This document shows, piece after piece, positions 62,562-64,000 of a stretch of DNA of 64,000 nt. The DNA comes from an uncultured Kordia sp. (GTDB lineage: Bacteria; Bacteroidota; Bacteroidia; Flavobacteriales; Flavobacteriaceae), in the NCBI RefSeq assembly GCF_947489565.1, contig NZ_CANLEA010000003.1:186001-250000 (forward strand), written 5' to 3'. Numbering within the stretch: position 1 is the stretch's first letter; every line of letters begins with the position of its first letter. The position numbers and the translations under genes are program-made. The notes beneath the pieces were generated by a model that was not told the origin of the DNA, did not search any database, and saw only the letters and a program-made list of their open reading frames with translations.

Positions 62562-64000
62562 TTAAAAAGAAAAGTCTGTTTTGAGTTGATGAACATTTTG
62601 TGTTCGCTCGTAATCAGAAGCACAACTGAGTTCCTCAATTTTCTTGTCAGGATTATTTACAATATCGTTTATAAGATCTTCCATCCGTTCTTGCATGATT
62701 TGCATACGCTCTTCTTTGAAGAGTAATGGATTGTACCGAATACTTATTCCTATATTGTTATCTTCTTGAAGAAGTGCAAAGCGTAAATCTTGTTTGCTGT
62801 GTTGCTCTTTTTCCCTCTCAAAGGTTGCTACTTCGAGTCCTGTATTACTTAGTAATGAGTTTACTTGATTTTCGGAAACCTCATCAGAAGCTTCTAATTG
62901 CGTAACTAATACGTCGAATAATGGACCTCTACGCTTGTCTCTTTGTAGTTGAAGTTCACTTATTAATTTATCAAACGGATACATTTGATTTTCATAAGCG
63001 TCTAACATTTCTTGTTTTACCGAATTTAGAAATTCATTGAATGTTTGTTGTTCATCAATCGTATTTCTTATTGGAAGCATGTTTATGTAAAACCCAATTT
63101 GATTTTCAAGTTCTCGTTGTGGTCTTCCAGTAACCGTAGTTCCGACAATAATATCATTTTGGTTGCAATATTTGTGAAGCAGAACGTTTACAACGGCCAT
63201 GAATGTTATAAAGTTGGTTGCTGTATTTTCTTTTCCAAGATTGACAAATTGATTGGATTTTTTATCATCTAACAAAAATCCTAAAACTTTCCCGTTGAAG
63301 GTTTGTTTTTCATCACGAGAAAAATCTCTAGGTAATTCTAATACAGGAAGCTTTCCGCTGAATTTATTGAACCAGTATGATTCAACTTGTTTCATTTGAT
63401 CACTTTCTAAGAATTTGTGTTGCCAAGCTGCATAATCTTTGTATTGAAGTGTAAGCGGCGTTAATTCCTCATGATCTCCCTTTAATAAAGAATTATATAT
63501 TTTAAGTAAATCATTCACCAGTACTTTCATTGACCAACCATCTGAAATGATATGATGCATGCTTAGTAGAAATAGGTGTCTGTTGTCTTCTAAACAAACT
63601 AACTTAGCACGTACTAATGGTCCGTTTTCCAAATCGAAAGAAATCTCTGTTTCTTCTTTTGCCAATGCTTTTGCTTCTTCTTCTTTGGCAGGAACATTTC
63701 TCCAATCGAATACTTCAATTTTCAATCCACAATCTTCAAGGTTTTTGTGTATTTTTTGCTTTGGCACTCCATCTACAGTACTAAATGTTGTTCTGAGAAT
63801 TTCATGTCTATGTAGTAAGCTATTGAATGCTTCTTTAAATAGTTCTTCATTTATATTTTCGAGATCATAAGCCGCAGACATATTGTATGCCGTAAGTCCT
63901 GGTTCCAATTGATCTAAAAACCAAAGTCTTTTTTGTCCATGAGATACATCATAATATTGCTGTTCTTTGACAGGAACAATTGTAACCGTATCAGTTTCTT
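62562..64000 (-). CDS. NRPS C-terminal condensation domain (partial, 5' part outside window)
   Basis: The frame is open to the right edge of the window; the sequence before 63908 reads YYDVSHGQKRLWFLDQLEPG, the normal start of a condensation domain, so an apparent start at 63908 is only a TTG inside the gene. The visible ~478 residues are one complete C domain: SHGQKRLW (motif C1), RHEILRTTF (C2), MHHIISDGW (C3), IVGTTVTGR, IGFYINMLPIR (C5) and a short tail. The protein ends after this C domain with no A or PCP domain, so the next module's A domain is supplied in trans by NRPS B. Confidence 0.95.
   Translation of the reverse strand, partial: ETDTVTIVPVKEQQYYDVSHGQKRLWFLDQLEPGLTAYNMSAAYDLENINEELFKEAFNSLLHRHEILRTTFSTVDGVPKQKIHKNLEDCGLKIEVFDWRNVPAKEEEAKALAKEETEISFDLENGPLVRAKLVCLEDNRHLFLLSMHHIISDGWSMKVLVNDLLKIYNSLLKGDHEELTPLTLQYKDYAAWQHKFLESDQMKQVESYWFNKFSGKLPVLELPRDFSRDEKQTFNGKVLGFLLDDKKSNQFVNLGKENTATNFITFMAVVNVLLHKYCNQNDIIVGTTVTGRPQRELENQIGFYINMLPIRNTIDEQQTFNEFLNSVKQEMLDAYENQMYPFDKLISELQLQRDKRRGPLFDVLVTQLEASDEVSENQVNSLLSNTGLEVATFEREKEQHSKQDLRFALLQEDNNIGISIRYNPLLFKEERMQIMQERMEDLINDIVNNPDKKIEELSCASDYERTQNVHQLKTDFSF

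Noticed and set aside
63906-63908. Apparent start of the last NRPS frame at 63908
   Set aside because: This is a TTG inside a conserved condensation-domain motif; the frame stays open to 64000 and reads the expected upstream motif.
1-64000. CRISPR arrays, rRNA or intact tRNA genes, and insertion sequences
   Set aside because: I found no regularly spaced repeats, no rRNA-like stretches, no complete cloverleaf and no transposase-like frame; only two decayed tRNA-half-like sequences were noted.

Overview
The window looks like a Flavobacteriaceae-type Bacteroidota chromosome. It is AT-rich, has A-rich ribosome-binding regions, a type IX secretion (T9SS) sorting domain, a gliding-motility-type C-terminal domain, and TPR-membrane-AraC regulators. 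The gene content reminds me of Kordia, but I cannot prove the genus from sequence alone.

Left part (1-17 kb). A minus-strand operon (1-4976) encodes two large cytosolic-looking proteins. The second (418-2748) ends in what looks like a polymorphic-toxin domain and is followed by a small gene in the immunity-protein position, cut by the window edge. A plus-strand operon (5944-11426) encodes an all-helical protein, an MGT-like glycosyltransferase, a GMC oxidoreductase and a radical SAM enzyme. An APH-type kinase, a family 2 glycosyltransferase, two unknown proteins and a TylF-type methyltransferase follow.

Middle part (19.3-29.2 kb). This is the most system-like stretch. Seven short genes encode peptides with the same Lys/Asn/Leu-rich leader ending in Gly-Gly, followed by diverse and mostly Cys-rich cores. 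Two membrane-anchored TPR-AraC regulators sit among them. Each regulator is bracketed by its own class of palindrome: AATTC-N3-GAATT around regulator 1 (20142-21800) and TTTTATAAAA cores around regulator 2 (26240-27961). For each, a tandem pair of sites 21-22 bp apart lies upstream and a single site lies at its stop codon, before the next precursor gene. This suggests two parallel, self-contained peptide/regulator circuits. No lanthipeptide dehydratase, cyclase, peptidase-type exporter or other maturation enzyme is seen nearby. A T9SS-exported protein and a coiled-coil fibre-like protein are embedded in the region.

At 29.4-39 kb there is an AsmA-family protein, then an NtrC-type response regulator and histidine kinase operon. 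Divergent from that operon is a TolC/HlyD/ABC-ATPase efflux operon with a good sigma-54 promoter but no permease gene.

Right part (39-64 kb, all minus strand). This is a nonribosomal peptide biosynthetic cluster read from the right edge leftwards: the 3' end of an NRPS (a full condensation domain), NRPS B (half-C, A, PCP, sulfotransferase, C, A, PCP), NRPS A (docking, then three C-A-PCP modules, then TE), a cyclic-peptide-type ABC exporter, a CmlA-type diiron beta-hydroxylase, a type II thioesterase, a methyltransferase and a periplasmic serine hydrolase. Spacings are 28-99 bp or overlapping, so this is probably one transcript. The embedded sulfotransferase together with a CmlA-like hydroxylase suggests a peptide carrying a beta-hydroxylated and possibly sulfated residue. 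Specificity codes read by eye suggest an Asp-like residue, an aromatic residue, a Glu-like residue, an uncertain (perhaps basic) residue and Leu for the five complete modules.
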